Shown here piece by piece: positions 1-9,229 of a stretch of 64,000 nt of DNA (position 1 is its first letter; every line of letters begins with the position of its first letter). The position numbers were made by a program, and so were the translations under genes. This DNA comes from a bacterium. Its GTDB lineage: Bacteria; Actinomycetota; Thermoleophilia; Solirubrobacterales; Solirubrobacteraceae. The notes below the pieces were generated by a model, which saw only the letters and a program-made list of their open reading frames with translations, had not been told where the DNA came from and did no database searches. The stretch is from contig JAJPKQ010000041.1 in the NCBI GenBank assembly GCA_021323635.1, positions 1 through 64,000 on the forward strand, read 5' to 3'.

Positions 1-107
1 GCTGGCTCGATCTATATAACTGGCGAAGACCGCACGGCTCCCTCGGCCACAAGGCTCCCGGTGCTCGCTTGGCTGAGCTGAACAACGTCCTCGGGTCTTA
101 CAGCTAG
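1..107 (+). mobile_element. IS481-like transposase, C-terminal 34 residues (cut by window edge)
   Basis: Reading from base 3, the sequence encodes a tail containing YNWRRPHGSLGHKAPGARL and ending NNVLGSYS before a TAG at 105-107. The RPH...LG...RL...NN(L/V)LG pattern is the usual C-terminus of IS481-type DDE transposases, just after the catalytic core. Only the tail lies in the window, so the catalytic triad, the upstream end and intactness cannot be judged. It converges on the secreted-protein gene at 149, with a hairpin between them. No terminal inverted repeat could be identified from this side alone. Confidence 0.72.
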
Positions 108-120
108 CGGCACCTGCTCG

Positions 121-147
121 GGGGCGGCGCCTCCGGCGCGCCGCCCC
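121..147. terminator. bidirectional hairpin terminator
   Basis: A perfect 10-bp stem (GGGGCGGCGC at 121-130, GCGCCGCCCC at 138-147) with a 7-nt loop lies between two convergent genes: the transposase tail ending at 107 and the minus-strand gene whose stop is at 149-151. There is no U tract, as is common in high-GC actinobacteria. Confidence 0.6.
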
Positions 148-148
148 G

Positions 149-1045
149 CTAGGGGGTCGAGATCAACGTCGCCGAGTAGGTCAGGCGCGCTTCGACGTAT
201 TCGCAGGCGTAGTGGCGCACGACGCCCGTGCGAATCTGGGCAGTCGGTTCGCTCGTCTTCGTGCAGGCGCTCTTGGGTCGCGAGGCGCGCCAGGTCGTGG
301 TCTTGCCCTGCGAGAGGGCAAGCGCGGGCGCCCAGGTCGGCGCGGTCAGCACCACAACGTCGCCCTTCTTGACCGCGATCGTCGTTTCCAGTGGAAACTG
401 GGCGGTGATCCCAAAGTAGGGTTCGAGCTTCACCAGCGGCGTCTGCGCGACAAGCTTGTAGGTGACTTCCGGCAGCGGCGCCTTGCTCTTGCCCTTCTTC
501 CTTTGCTTGCGCTTGGGCTGGATCGGTTCGAGGATGCCAAGCGCCGCCTCCGCTTCGCCGCCCTCATGTTCGTTGAAGTACTTGGTGTCGGCGCTGGTCG
601 GGTTGCCGAGCGAGATGCTCCAGGCGACGATCCGCCCCCCGCGCGGGATCACGTCGGGGCTCTTGATCGTCCCGATCCGGGACTGAAAGCCGCTGGTGCG
701 GCTGACCACGAGGCATTCCGATGTCGCGGTGGCGCTTGCGCTGGCGTGGCCGAGCGCCGCCGTCTTGCCGCCCTTCGCCGATCCCTGCTTGGCCCTCCCC
801 TGCGCCTTGGCCGAGCGCTTGGCTTCCGCTTCCTTGCTGGCGGGCCTGCCGGCGGCTTCTTCGCTGCTGGGAGGCGTGCGCTTGGGGCCGCCTTCGCAGC
901 TGGGCGTGGCCTTGGGCGCCTTTTCAGGCAGACCGACTTCGGCAAGCGTCGCCAGCGCGCTCGCCGGCGCCGCGAGCGCCGCCAGCAGGGCGCCCATGAC
1001 CAGCGGGCGCGCAAGTCGCGCGTGCAAGCCTGCCTGCTCTCTCAT
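149..1045 (-). CDS. conserved secreted protein, function unknown (298 aa)
   Basis: The N-terminus is a typical Sec signal (short basic start, then a leucine/alanine-rich core ending near PASALA). A lysine/alanine-rich low-complexity linker follows, then a globular beta-rich region with conserved-looking pieces such as CLVVSRTSGFQSRIGTI and VKKGDVVVLTAPTWAPAL, and a Cys late in the domain. I recall similar proteins in Thermoleophilia with no assigned function, so none is given. The start at 1045 is preferred over an ATG at 1060: it forms an ATGA overlap with the stop of the upstream HIT gene and has GGAGAGG just upstream, implying translational coupling. It is the last gene of the run. Confidence 0.75.
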   Translation of the reverse strand: MREQAGLHARLARPLVMGALLAALAAPASALATLAEVGLPEKAPKATPSCEGGPKRTPPSSEEAAGRPASKEAEAKRSAKAQGRAKQGSAKGGKTAALGHASASATATSECLVVSRTSGFQSRIGTIKSPDVIPRGGRIVAWSISLGNPTSADTKYFNEHEGGEAEAALGILEPIQPKRKQRKKGKSKAPLPEVTYKLVAQTPLVKLEPYFGITAQFPLETTIAVKKGDVVVLTAPTWAPALALSQGKTTTWRASRPKSACTKTSEPTAQIRTGVVRHYACEYVEARLTYSATLISTP

Positions 1046-1497
1046 CGCCTCTCCGAACACATCTGAGCGGCAAATCTACCGTCCTGCGCCCGCAATGCCC
1101 GCGCAGCGCGGGCGATCTGCTCGGCGTCGCCCGCCTCAGGCAGCCACGGCAGGCGCAGCGGATCGTCTTTGTATCGAGGAATCACATGGATGTGGAAGTG
1201 CGCGACCGTCTGCCAGGCGGCCGCGCCGATCGAGCTCAGGATGTTCACCCCATCAGCGTTCAGAAGCGCCCTGGCGCGGCGGCCGAGCTCCTGGGCGGCG
1301 CACGCTGCGGCGTGGAGCTCGCGCTCGGGCAGCTCGAGCAGGTCGGCATGATGGGCGCGGGTGACCACCAGCGCATGGCCGCGCGTGGCGGGGTTGATGT
1401 CCATGAAGGCAACGGTCAGCTCATCCTCGCGGACGATCTCCGCGGGCAGCTCGCCCGCGACGATGCGGCAGAAGATGCAGCCTTCGGAGTCGCTCAT
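1042..1497 (-). CDS. HIT family nucleotide hydrolase/transferase (HinT-like)
   Basis: A 151-aa histidine-triad protein. The signature HFHIHVIPR carries the catalytic histidine triad (H-x-H-x-H), preceded by the usual WQTVA segment. The N-terminal CIFCRI supplies the CxxC seen in zinc-binding HinT/HIT proteins, followed by the family pattern DINPATRGHALVVT. Members hydrolyse AMP-lysine or AMP-phosphoramidate type substrates; the exact substrate cannot be read here. The ATG at 1497 is chosen because homology begins at MSDSEGCIFC. The gene sits 13 bp after the CCA enzyme and overlaps the following secreted-protein gene by 4 bp. Confidence 0.92.
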   Translation of the reverse strand: MSDSEGCIFCRIVAGELPAEIVREDELTVAFMDINPATRGHALVVTRAHHADLLELPERELHAAACAAQELGRRARALLNADGVNILSSIGAAAWQTVAHFHIHVIPRYKDDPLRLPWLPEAGDAEQIARAARALRAQDGRFAAQMCSERR

Positions 1498-1510
1498 GCT
1501 CGAGGGAAGG

Positions 1511-3103
1511 TTAGGGAGCCTCGCGCCCCGATGCGTTGAGCGCACGCGCGTATGCAAGCGCGCCGGGGCGGTCGCTGACCTCGCCGGCAAACTGCGCTGC
1601 TCTCAGCTCCTCCAGCAGCGTGCCGATTGCCGGCCCCGGCGCCAGCCCGAGCGCCCGCGCAAGCTCATCGCCGCGCAGCAGCGGCGCCGGCGGCCCGCAG
1701 CGGTGATAGGCGAGCGCTTCAGGCAGGACCGTTGCTGCAAGCGCCAGATGCTCGGCGATCGCCTGCTCTGAGCGCTCGCCGCGCGTGGCCAGACGGTCAG
1801 CGACAGACAACAGGGTGACGTCAAGCGCGACCGAGCCGGAGCTGCGCAGGTACCCGTAGAGGGTCCGCCGTGCAAGCGGCATCGGCTCGTGCACGAGGAA
1901 GCCCAGTCGCAGGTGGTGGCGAACGAGCGCGCCGACATGCGCCTGCAGATGGGAGCTTGTGCGCAGCCGAGCGAGCATCGCGCGGCCGATGCGCTCCCCT
2001 TGCACGTCGTGGCCGACGAAGGTCACCCGCCCGCGCGCGTCGAGGGCGCGCGTTGCGGGCTTGCCGATGTCGTGCAGCAGCGCGCCGAGGCGAAGCGCCT
2101 GGGAGCGCGTCATGCCGTCGGCAAGCGGCGCGGCCATCGCGCAGGCGAGCGCATCGCGCCTCTCCTCGCCGATGGCCTGCGCGAGCACCTCCAGGTCGCC
2201 GCCCGGGCGCCCGCGCGACTGCGGCGCCAGCAGCGCCCGCTCAACTGCGACGGCGGCGCGCAGCACCGCCAAGGTATGCTCGTAGACGTCAAGATGGTGG
2301 AAGCGGCTCTGCATCAGACCCTGGCAGGCGACCAGCTCCGGCAGCAGGACCGCCAACAGCCCGAAGCGATCGAGCAGCGCTATCGCGCCCGCCGGGTCGG
2401 CCCCGCAGAGCATCAGGCGCAGCTCCGCGAAGCAGCGCTCAGGGGCGACCCTGCCCAGCTGCGGCGCATGCTCGGCAAGCAGCGCTGCGGTCTGGGGCTC
2501 GATCGCAAGCTCCAGCGCAGCCGCCAGCCGCACCGCGCGCAGCGCCCGCAGCGGGTCTGCGGCAAGCGCCCCTGCGCCGGCAACGCGCAGCCGCCGCGCG
2601 GCTAAGTCCGCGAGCCCCCCGGTCGGGTCGATCAGCTCGCCGCCGTCAAAGGGCTGGGCGATCGCATCGATCGTGAAGTCGCGCGCGCGCAGGTCCTGCT
2701 CGATGGTCGCTCCGCGCAGCGGCTCGACGTCGACCTGCAGCGCCCCCTCTGCGGCAAGCACGCGCCAGCCGCCGTGCTCTGCGTGAAGCAGGAAGGCGAC
2801 CCCGCCGAGCGCCCGCGCGAGCGCGCGCGCCAGGCGCCGGGGGTCCTCCGGTGTGACGATGTCCACATCGACGGACACGACTGGCCCGGCCGCTGCACTC
2901 GCCGCCGCATCAAGCCGCGCCCGGGCTGCATCGAGCAGCGAGGTGCGCGGCGGCGCCGGCGCGGGGGCGCTGGCGACCTCCGCAAGCAGCAGCTCACGTA
3001 TCAGCCCCCCCACCAGCCAGCCCCGCTCGCCGGCGAGCGCCTCTTGCAGCGCTTGCAGCGCTGAGCGCGCAGCGCGCGCGCCGCTGCGCTCAGGAGCCCA
3101 CAT
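1511..3103 (-). CDS. cca: CCA tRNA nucleotidyltransferase / poly(A) polymerase family with HD domain
   Basis: Class II nucleotidyltransferase fold: LVGGLIRELLL near residue 30 corresponds to the family's GG-x-VRD motif (with E replacing D), DVDIVTPED supplies the metal-binding DxD, and RDFTIDAIA matches the RDFT(I/V)NA(M/L)A motif. DPLRALRAVRLAA is the RNA/nucleotide helix. A C-terminal HD domain is marked by HDIGKPATR. The protein adds or repairs CCA ends of tRNA, or polyadenylates RNA; the two activities cannot be separated by eye. At 530 aa it is somewhat long, with Ala-rich inserts in the head domain. The start overlaps the alr 3' end by 14 bp. Confidence 0.9.
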   Translation of the reverse strand: MWAPERSGARAARSALQALQEALAGERGWLVGGLIRELLLAEVASAPAPAPPRTSLLDAARARLDAAASAAAGPVVSVDVDIVTPEDPRRLARALARALGGVAFLLHAEHGGWRVLAAEGALQVDVEPLRGATIEQDLRARDFTIDAIAQPFDGGELIDPTGGLADLAARRLRVAGAGALAADPLRALRAVRLAAALELAIEPQTAALLAEHAPQLGRVAPERCFAELRLMLCGADPAGAIALLDRFGLLAVLLPELVACQGLMQSRFHHLDVYEHTLAVLRAAVAVERALLAPQSRGRPGGDLEVLAQAIGEERRDALACAMAAPLADGMTRSQALRLGALLHDIGKPATRALDARGRVTFVGHDVQGERIGRAMLARLRTSSHLQAHVGALVRHHLRLGFLVHEPMPLARRTLYGYLRSSGSVALDVTLLSVADRLATRGERSEQAIAEHLALAATVLPEALAYHRCGPPAPLLRGDELARALGLAPGPAIGTLLEELRAAQFAGEVSDRPGALAYARALNASGREAP

Positions 3104-4202
3104 AGCGGCGGGGAACGCGCGCGCCGATCGCGCAGGTCACCTCGTAGTTGATCGTCTGCAGCTTCTCCGCGACCTCCTCGGCGCTGATGCGCTCCTGACC
3201 CTGCGCACCGATGATCACGGCCTCGGATCCGAGCAGCTGCAGGCAGGAGGGATCGCTGCCGAGGGCGACCGTGATGTTGTCCATGCTCACAGTGCCCACC
3301 TGCGGCGATCGACGCCCGCCGATCAACACCTCTCCGCGCCCGGAGAGGCCGCGCCGAAAGCCGTCGGCGTAGCCGATCGGCAGCACGCCGATGTATGTGT
3401 CGGTCTGCGCGCGGTAGCGGCGGCCGTAGGTCGCGTACTCCCCGGCGCGCAGCAGCTTGACCTCAGCGACGTAGGTGCGCAGCGTCAACGCCGGGCGCAG
3501 GCCCTGCGCTGCAGCGTCCGCGCCGAAGGGGTCCATGCCGTAGATCGCGATGCCGCAGCGGGCCATGTCGAAGTGCGCCGAGCGCTCGCGCAGCAGCGCG
3601 GCGCTGTTTGCCGCATGCGCAAGCGCCTGCGGGGCAAGCGCCTTGACGCGAGAGGCGACGTCACGAAAGGCGGCAAGCTGCTGCTCGAAATAGCCCTCAT
3701 CGCTCATTTCGTCTGCTGTGGCGAAGTGCGTCATGACACCCGCCACCTGCACCCCGGGCAGCTCCAGCGCGCGCCGGGCGAGCGCGACCACCTCCTCGGG
3801 GTCGCGGCTGCCCAGGCGGCCCATGCCGCTGTCGAGCTTCAGGTGGACGCGACCACCGCCCGCGCGCACAAGCGTCTGCAGCGTCTGCTCTCGCCAGGCG
3901 ACGATGTCCGCGGAGCAGCTCAGCGCAAGGGCGATCTCCTCCTCGCAGAGCGCGCCCATCACGAGTATCGGGACCTCGCGCAAGCCTCCAGCGCGCAGCT
4001 GCGCTGCCTCCTGTGCGGTTGCCACAGCCAGCCAGCGCGCGCCGCCTGCGAGCGCTGCTCGCGCCGCGGGCAGGGCGCCGTGGCCGTACCCTTCCGCCTT
4101 GACGACAGCGCACAGCAGGGCGCTTGCACAGAGGCGCTCGCGCAGCAGCGCGGCGTTGTGGGCGATCGCCCCCAGGTCGACCTCCGCGGCGGCGCGCTCC
4201 AC
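3090..4202 (-). CDS. alr: alanine racemase (PLP-dependent)
   Basis: Converts L-alanine to D-alanine for peptidoglycan. VVKAEGYGHG contains the PLP-binding lysine (usual form VVKANAYGHG). The second catalytic base tyrosine lies in the ATYGRRYRA region, and GVLPIGYADG and VGTVSMD are family signatures in the C-terminal beta domain. A GTG at 4202 gives 370 aa, the family norm, and starts one base after the nnr stop; an ATG at 4259 would add 19 basic residues inside nnr and is less likely. The pairing with nnr upstream is common in actinobacteria. Confidence 0.96.
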   Translation of the reverse strand: MERAAAEVDLGAIAHNAALLRERLCASALLCAVVKAEGYGHGALPAARAALAGGARWLAVATAQEAAQLRAGGLREVPILVMGALCEEEIALALSCSADIVAWREQTLQTLVRAGGGRVHLKLDSGMGRLGSRDPEEVVALARRALELPGVQVAGVMTHFATADEMSDEGYFEQQLAAFRDVASRVKALAPQALAHAANSAALLRERSAHFDMARCGIAIYGMDPFGADAAAQGLRPALTLRTYVAEVKLLRAGEYATYGRRYRAQTDTYIGVLPIGYADGFRRGLSGRGEVLIGGRRSPQVGTVSMDNITVALGSDPSCLQLLGSEAVIIGAQGQERISAEEVAEKLQTINYEVTCAIGARVPRRYVGS

Positions 4203-4203
4203 G

Positions 4204-5835
4204 CTAGCGGCCCCCGACGGCGGCTCTTCCCGCCAGCGCCTGCGCACGCGCGCTCGCAAGGCAGTCGATCACATCGCCTGCCAGCACCGCCTCGGCTACC
4301 CCGACCCTGGCTGCCGCAAGCTGCCCCGCGCGCAGATGCATCAGCACGCCCGCCGCGGCGGAGAGCAGCGGCGGCGTGCCTGCGGCCAGCAGCGCCCCGA
4401 TCACCCCCGCGAGCACATCGCCGCTGCCCGCGCTCGCGAGCGCTGGCGCGCCGCCCGGGCTGACCAGCACCCGGCCATCGGGGTCGCCGATCAGCGTGTC
4501 GTCGCCCTTGAGCGCCACGATCGCCCGCGCACGCCTTGCGGCAGCGCGTACGCTTGCCAGCCGTGCGGTCTCGATCGATCGGCTCTCTGTGGCCAGCAGC
4601 CGCGCCAGCTCGCCGGCGTGGGGCGTGAGGATGGTGGGCGCGCTGCGCCCGGCAAGCGCGTCGATCTCCCCAGCAAAGGCGTGCAGCCCGTCGGCGTCCA
4701 GCACAAGCGGCAGCGTGAGCGTCGCGGCAAGCTCGCGTACAAGCTGCATCGTCTCCCGCCGGCGCCCGATGCCGTTGCCGAGCACGAGCGCGCCGCCGCG
4801 GCGCGCAGCCTCGACGATCGCAGGTGCCGCTGCGAGCGCCAGATGGCCGCTGCCGTCGTCGGCAAGCGCACGGGTCATCACCTCGGCGGGCGCAGCGCTG
4901 GCAAAGCGCTCGCGCAGCGCCGCCGGCAGGCAGGCGGTGAGGTAGCCTGCGCCCGCGCGCAGCGCGCCGCCTGCGGCCAGCCGCACCGCCCCGGTCAGAT
5001 CCGGCGAGCCGCCCACGAGCAGCACGTGGCCGCTGGTGAACTTGTTCGAGCGCGCCCCGCGCCTGGGCAGCAGCGCGATCGCCCGCTCGTCCACCAGCGC
5101 GACATCGGGGCGCTCGGCTTCGGCGCCCTGATCGCCTGCCGCCGCCTCGGCGGTGCTCTGCCAGGCCTCCTCAGGAATCCCGATCGGCGCAACCCTCACC
5201 TCGCCGGCGTGCCACTTGCCCGGGGCCACCAGCAGGCCGACCTTGGCGACCTGAAAGGTGACCGTCGCGCTCGCGCTGATCGCAGCGCCCGGCACCTCAC
5301 CGCTGGAGGCATCGACGCCGCTTGGAATGTCGACTGCAAGCACGGGCGCCTCGCTTGAGCTTGCAAGCTCGATCGCCTTGGCGATGCCACCGCGCGGGGC
5401 ACCCGCGGCGCCGGTGCCAAGCAGGGCATCGACGATCACCGCTGCGCGGGCCAGCGAGCGCGCGCTGGCAGCGCAGGCATCCTCGTCATCGCAGCAGCGC
5501 TCGCGCAGGGGCACATCGGGAAGGCGCGCTAGCGCTGCTGCGGCATCACCTGCGTACTCCGAGCGCGCGGCGGTGCAGAGCACCTCCACTGCAAGCCCGG
5601 CCGCCGCCAGCAGGCGCGCGGCGACGAAGCCATCGCCGGCGTTGTTGCCCTTGCCGGCGAGCACCACCACCGCGCCGCCCTGCGCCAGCTCCTCGGCGAC
5701 GCGGGCGACCGCGGTCCCCGCGCTCTCCATCAGCTCCGTGCCCGGGATGCCCGCACGCTCGATCGCAAAGGCATCGAGGGCACGCATGCGCGCAGCGTCT
5801 GCAAGCGGCGTTGACCAGTGCGCTACCGGCTCCAT
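4204..5835 (-). CDS. nnr: bifunctional NAD(P)HX epimerase / ADP-dependent NAD(P)HX dehydratase
   Basis: Repairs hydrated NADH/NADPH. The N-terminal YjeF_N epimerase domain shows GKGNNAGDGFVAARLL (GxGNNGGDG motif) and DALLGTG; the C-terminal ribokinase-like dehydratase domain shows TPHAGELARLL and AGSGDVLAGVIGALLA. At 543 aa this is the usual fusion length. The ATG at 5835 is chosen because homology begins there; a longer frame upstream to 6114 runs into glmS and has no family similarity. A TAGGAT -10-like element ends 8 nt before the ATG, so the mRNA may be nearly leaderless. Confidence 0.94.
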   Translation of the reverse strand: MEPVAHWSTPLADAARMRALDAFAIERAGIPGTELMESAGTAVARVAEELAQGGAVVVLAGKGNNAGDGFVAARLLAAAGLAVEVLCTAARSEYAGDAAAALARLPDVPLRERCCDDEDACAASARSLARAAVIVDALLGTGAAGAPRGGIAKAIELASSSEAPVLAVDIPSGVDASSGEVPGAAISASATVTFQVAKVGLLVAPGKWHAGEVRVAPIGIPEEAWQSTAEAAAGDQGAEAERPDVALVDERAIALLPRRGARSNKFTSGHVLLVGGSPDLTGAVRLAAGGALRAGAGYLTACLPAALRERFASAAPAEVMTRALADDGSGHLALAAAPAIVEAARRGGALVLGNGIGRRRETMQLVRELAATLTLPLVLDADGLHAFAGEIDALAGRSAPTILTPHAGELARLLATESRSIETARLASVRAAARRARAIVALKGDDTLIGDPDGRVLVSPGGAPALASAGSGDVLAGVIGALLAAGTPPLLSAAAGVLMHLRAGQLAAARVGVAEAVLAGDVIDCLASARAQALAGRAAVGGR

Positions 5836-5843
5836 CCCCGGCG

Positions 5844-5849
5844 ATCCTA
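5844..5849 (-). promoter_or_regulatory. candidate -10 element for nnr
   Basis: On the minus strand TAGGAT lies 8 nt before the nnr ATG. This matches the TAnnnT -10 spacing of leaderless or near-leaderless actinobacterial transcripts. No convincing -35 is visible, and 135 bp separate nnr from the glmS stop, leaving room for a promoter. Confidence 0.4.
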
Positions 5850-5971
5850 GCCACACCACCGCCGCTGAGGCTGCCACAGCTCGTCGGGGGCCGACTCTGG
5901 GGTTGGCGTGTGAGCATCGCCTTGCGCTCCGCCGCGCGGCGCGCTCGCCGCAGGCCCCGCTCCCGCGAGCG

Positions 5972-7849
5972 CTACTCGACAGTGACGGTCTTGGCGAGGT
6001 TGCGGGGCTGGTCGACGTTGTAGCCGCGGCGAGCGGCGATCTCGTAGGCGAGCAGCTGCAACGGCACCACCGCGAGCAGCGGCTGCAGCAGCGGGTCGAC
6101 CGCCGGCAGGGCAACCAGCTCGTCGGCGTGCTCGCGCACGCTCTCGTTGCCCTGCGAGCAGATCGCGATCACGCGCGCTCCGCGCGCGCGCACCTCCTGC
6201 ATGTTGGCGATCAGCTTGCCAAGCACCGGCGAGTCCGTCGCCACGCAGACCACCGGCGTCGATTGGTCAAGCAGCGCAATCGGGCCATGCTTCATCTCGC
6301 CCGCGGCGTATGCGTCGGTTGCGATGTAGGAGATCTCCTTGAGCTTCAGCGCGCCCTCCAGCGCGATCGGCAGCCCGACATTGCGCCCGATGTAGAGGAA
6401 GAATTGCTCCTGCCAGTGGCGCTCGGCGATCGCCGCCACCGCGCGGCGCAGATCGCTGTGGCGTCGGTCATCGGGTGAGCCGAGCATCTCGGTGATGCGA
6501 TGTGGCAGGCGCCGGAGCTCATCTGAGAGCTCCCTGATGCGCTCCGGCTCAAGGGTTCCGCGCAGCTCTGCCAGCCGCAGCGCGAGCAGCTGCATCACCA
6601 CCACCTGACAGGTGAAGGTCTTGGTCGCGGCGACCCCGATCTCGACACCCGCGCGGGTGAAGAGCGTCCCCTGGGCATCGCGCGTCATCTGCGACCCGGC
6701 AACGTTGGCAAGCGCGACCACCATCGCGCCACGGGCGCGCGCCTCGCGCAGCGCCGCCAGCGTGTCCGCCGTCTCCCCAGACTGCGAGATGCCGATCACC
6801 AGGTCGTGGGCGCCAAGGACCGGATTGCGGTAGCGCCACTCCGAGGCGATGTCAAGCTCGACGGGCAGGCGCGCCCACTCTTCGAGGAGGTAGCGTCCGA
6901 CCAGGCCGGCGTGGTAAGAGGTGCCGCAGCCGACGATGATCACCCGCCCGCAGGCGGCCAGCTGGGCCTCCTCAAGATCGCCCTCGAGCTCAAGCTCGAT
7001 GCCGCCATCGGCGCGCAGGTGCCCGGAGAGCGTCTCTGCGACCGCATCGGGCTGCTCATAGATCTCCTTGAGCATGAAGGTCTCAAAGCCGCCCTTTTCA
7101 ATCGCCTCCTGGTCGAGCATGACCTGCTCGGGCTCACGTTCGACAGCCTGCCCGTCGCCGGCGGTGATGCGCACTCCCTGCTCTTCCAGCAGCGCGACCT
7201 CCTCGCTCTCGATGACGATCACGCGGCGCGTGTGCGAGAGGAAGGCGGGGATCGCCGAGGCGATGAACTGCTCGCCATCGCCCAGCCCCACGATCAGCGG
7301 GCACTGGCGCCTGGCGCCGACCAGGCGCCCTGGATCGGTCGTACTCATCGCAACGAACGCGCAGTCGCCGACGATCTCCTGCAGGGTCGCGCGCGCGGCG
7401 GCAACGAGATCGCCCGAGTAGTGAGCGCCGATCAGGTGCGCGATCACCTCCGCGTCCGTCTCCGAGCGGAGCACCGCGCCCTCCGCGCGCAGACGCTCGC
7501 GCAGGTCGATGTAGTTCTCGACGATCCCGTTGACCACGACGTGGAAGCGCCCGGCGCTGTCGAAGTGAGGGTGGGCGTTGGCCTCATTGACCCGTCCGTG
7601 GGTGGCCCAGCGCGTATGGCCGATGCCCGCCCACAGCACCCCGTCGGGCGCTCCGGCGCCGTTGCGCGAGGCCTCGAGCTTGGCCTGCAGCGCATCGAGG
7701 TTGCCGACTGCGCGCGTCAGCTCCACCTGCTCGCCGTCGGTGACGGCGATGCCGGCGCTGTCGTAGCCGCGGTACTCAAGGCGGCGCAGCGCGCTCAGAA
7801 GCAGCCCCTGAGGCGCGCGTCTGCCAACGTAGCCGACGATCCCGCACAT
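5972..7849 (-). CDS. glmS: glutamine--fructose-6-phosphate aminotransferase (isomerizing)
   Basis: Makes glucosamine-6-phosphate for cell-wall precursors. MCGIVGYVG exposes the N-terminal catalytic Cys2 of the class II glutamine amidotransferase. Two SIS sugar-isomerase domains follow, with GCGTSYHAG and ISQSGETADTLAAL, and the C-terminus PRNLAKTVTVE is diagnostic. The length of 625 aa is typical. It follows glmM by 33 bp on the same strand, so consecutive steps of UDP-GlcNAc synthesis are encoded together, downstream of ribosomal genes rplM and rpsI. Confidence 0.97.
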   Translation of the reverse strand: MCGIVGYVGRRAPQGLLLSALRRLEYRGYDSAGIAVTDGEQVELTRAVGNLDALQAKLEASRNGAGAPDGVLWAGIGHTRWATHGRVNEANAHPHFDSAGRFHVVVNGIVENYIDLRERLRAEGAVLRSETDAEVIAHLIGAHYSGDLVAAARATLQEIVGDCAFVAMSTTDPGRLVGARRQCPLIVGLGDGEQFIASAIPAFLSHTRRVIVIESEEVALLEEQGVRITAGDGQAVEREPEQVMLDQEAIEKGGFETFMLKEIYEQPDAVAETLSGHLRADGGIELELEGDLEEAQLAACGRVIIVGCGTSYHAGLVGRYLLEEWARLPVELDIASEWRYRNPVLGAHDLVIGISQSGETADTLAALREARARGAMVVALANVAGSQMTRDAQGTLFTRAGVEIGVAATKTFTCQVVVMQLLALRLAELRGTLEPERIRELSDELRRLPHRITEMLGSPDDRRHSDLRRAVAAIAERHWQEQFFLYIGRNVGLPIALEGALKLKEISYIATDAYAAGEMKHGPIALLDQSTPVVCVATDSPVLGKLIANMQEVRARGARVIAICSQGNESVREHADELVALPAVDPLLQPLLAVVPLQLLAYEIAARRGYNVDQPRNLAKTVTVE

Positions 7850-7882
7850 GACCGGCTGAGTATGACAGCGCCAGGGGCCCGG

Positions 7883-9229
7883 CTAGCGCTCGGCGCTGAG
7901 GATTCCGGCGAGCCGCTCGCACGCTGCCCTCGCCTCCTCCGCGGCGGGCGCCTCCACCATCACCCTCACCAGCGGCTCGGTGCCGCTTGCGCGCACCAGG
8001 ATCCGCCCGCGCCCGTCAAGCGAGGCCTGCTCGCGCTCGAGCGCCCGCTTGAAGGGCTCAGACTCCAGCGCGGCGCGCTGATCGGCGACCGCGACGCTGA
8101 TCAGCTCCTGCGGCAGGCGCTGCAGCGCCTGCCCGGCGCGCGGCGCGGCGCCGGCGTGCGCCTCCAGCAACAGCAGCGCCGAGGCGATGCCGTCGCCACA
8201 GGAGGAGAAGGAGCGATCGATGATGTGCCCGGACTGCTCGCCGCCCAGACGCCACGAGCGCTCCTGAAGGGCGGCAAGCACGTGGCGGTCCCCGACGGGC
8301 GTCTGCGCGATCGCGATGTGCGCGCGCTCGAGCGCTTGGTGCAGGCCGAGGTTGCTCATCACCGTCACCGCGACGCCGCCGCCCAGCTCGCCCTTGCGTG
8401 CCAGATGTGAGGCGATCAGCACGAGCATCTCATCGCCATCGAGAACCGCTCCCTGGCTGTCTACCGCGAGCACGCGGTCCCCATCGCCATCGAAGGCGAA
8501 GCCGACGTCGAAGCTCCCGCCGCGCACCAGCTCGATGAGCGCGCTGAGATCGGTGGAGCCGCAGCCGGCGTTGATGTTGCGCCCATCGGGCGCGGCGGCG
8601 ATCGCTGTGACCTCCGCTCCAAGCCGCCTGAAGAGCTCGGGGGCAACCTGCCAGGTCGCGCCGTTGGCGCAGTCCAGCGCGATCCGCATCCCCGCCAGGG
8701 AGAGGCCGGCAAAGCGCTCCTGCAGCGCCCGCAGGTAGTCCTCCGCGCAGCCGTGCAGCCTGCGCACCCCCCCGGGCGCGGCGGCCGCAGCGGCTCGCTG
8801 ACCGGGTTCCCGCAGCTGCGCTTCGATCGCCTGCTCGCGCGCGTCGGAGAGCTTTGCGCCGTCGGCCCCGAAGATCTTGATCCCGTTGTCGGTGTGCGGG
8901 TTGTGCGAGGCCGAGATGACCGCCGCAAGCTCAAAGCCGTAGGCGGCGAGCAGCAGCGGAGCGGCCGGGGTCGGCAGCACGCCCGCCAGCAGCGCCTCCC
9001 CGCCGGCCGCGGCGACGCCCGCCGCAAGCGCACACTCGAGCATCGGCCCCGAGGCGCGCGTGTCGCGCAGGATCAGCACGCGCGGGGGCTGCTCGGAGCC
9101 CTCCAGCGCCGCGGTGCAGACCGCCCCGCGACCGATCGCAAGCGCAAGCTCCGCGCTCAGAAAGCTGCCCGCGGCGCCGCGCACGCCGTCGGTGCCAAAC
9201 AGCCTTGCAGGCCTGCTTGAGGCGCTCAA
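7883..9229 (-). CDS. glmM: phosphoglucosamine mutase
   Basis: Interconverts GlcN-6-P and GlcN-1-[11 protein letters not shown] opens the family, [14 protein letters not shown] contains the phosphoserine, [11 protein letters not shown] binds Mg2+, and [15 protein letters not shown] is the C-terminal phosphate-binding loop. At 448 aa it is normal length. The start is a TTG at 9229 that shares TTGA with the rpsI stop codon, indicating translational coupling to the ribosomal gene. Confidence 0.97.
   Translation of the reverse strand: MSASSRPARLFGTDGVRGAAGSFLSAELALAIGRGAVCTAALEGSEQPPRVLILRDTRASGPMLECALAAGVAAAGGEALLAGVLPTPAAPLLLAAYGFELAAVISASHNPHTDNGIKIFGADGAKLSDAREQAIEAQLREPGQRAAAAAAPGGVRRLHGCAEDYLRALQERFAGLSLAGMRIALDCANGATWQVAPELFRRLGAEVTAIAAAPDGRNINAGCGSTDLSALIELVRGGSFDVGFAFDGDGDRVLAVDSQGAVLDGDEMLVLIASHLARKGELGGGVAVTVMSNLGLHQALERAHIAIAQTPVGDRHVLAALQERSWRLGGEQSGHIIDRSFSSCGDGIASALLLLEAHAGAAPRAGQALQRLPQELISVAVADQRAALESEPFKRALEREQASLDGRGRILVRASGTEPLVRVMVEAPAAEEARAACERLAGILSAER

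Noticed and set aside
212-1066. 284-residue open frame on the plus strand
   Set aside because: Antisense to the secreted protein with signal peptide; Arg-rich and without similarity.
2853-4463. 536-residue open frame on the plus strand
   Set aside because: Antisense to cca, alr and nnr, which have unmistakable motifs.
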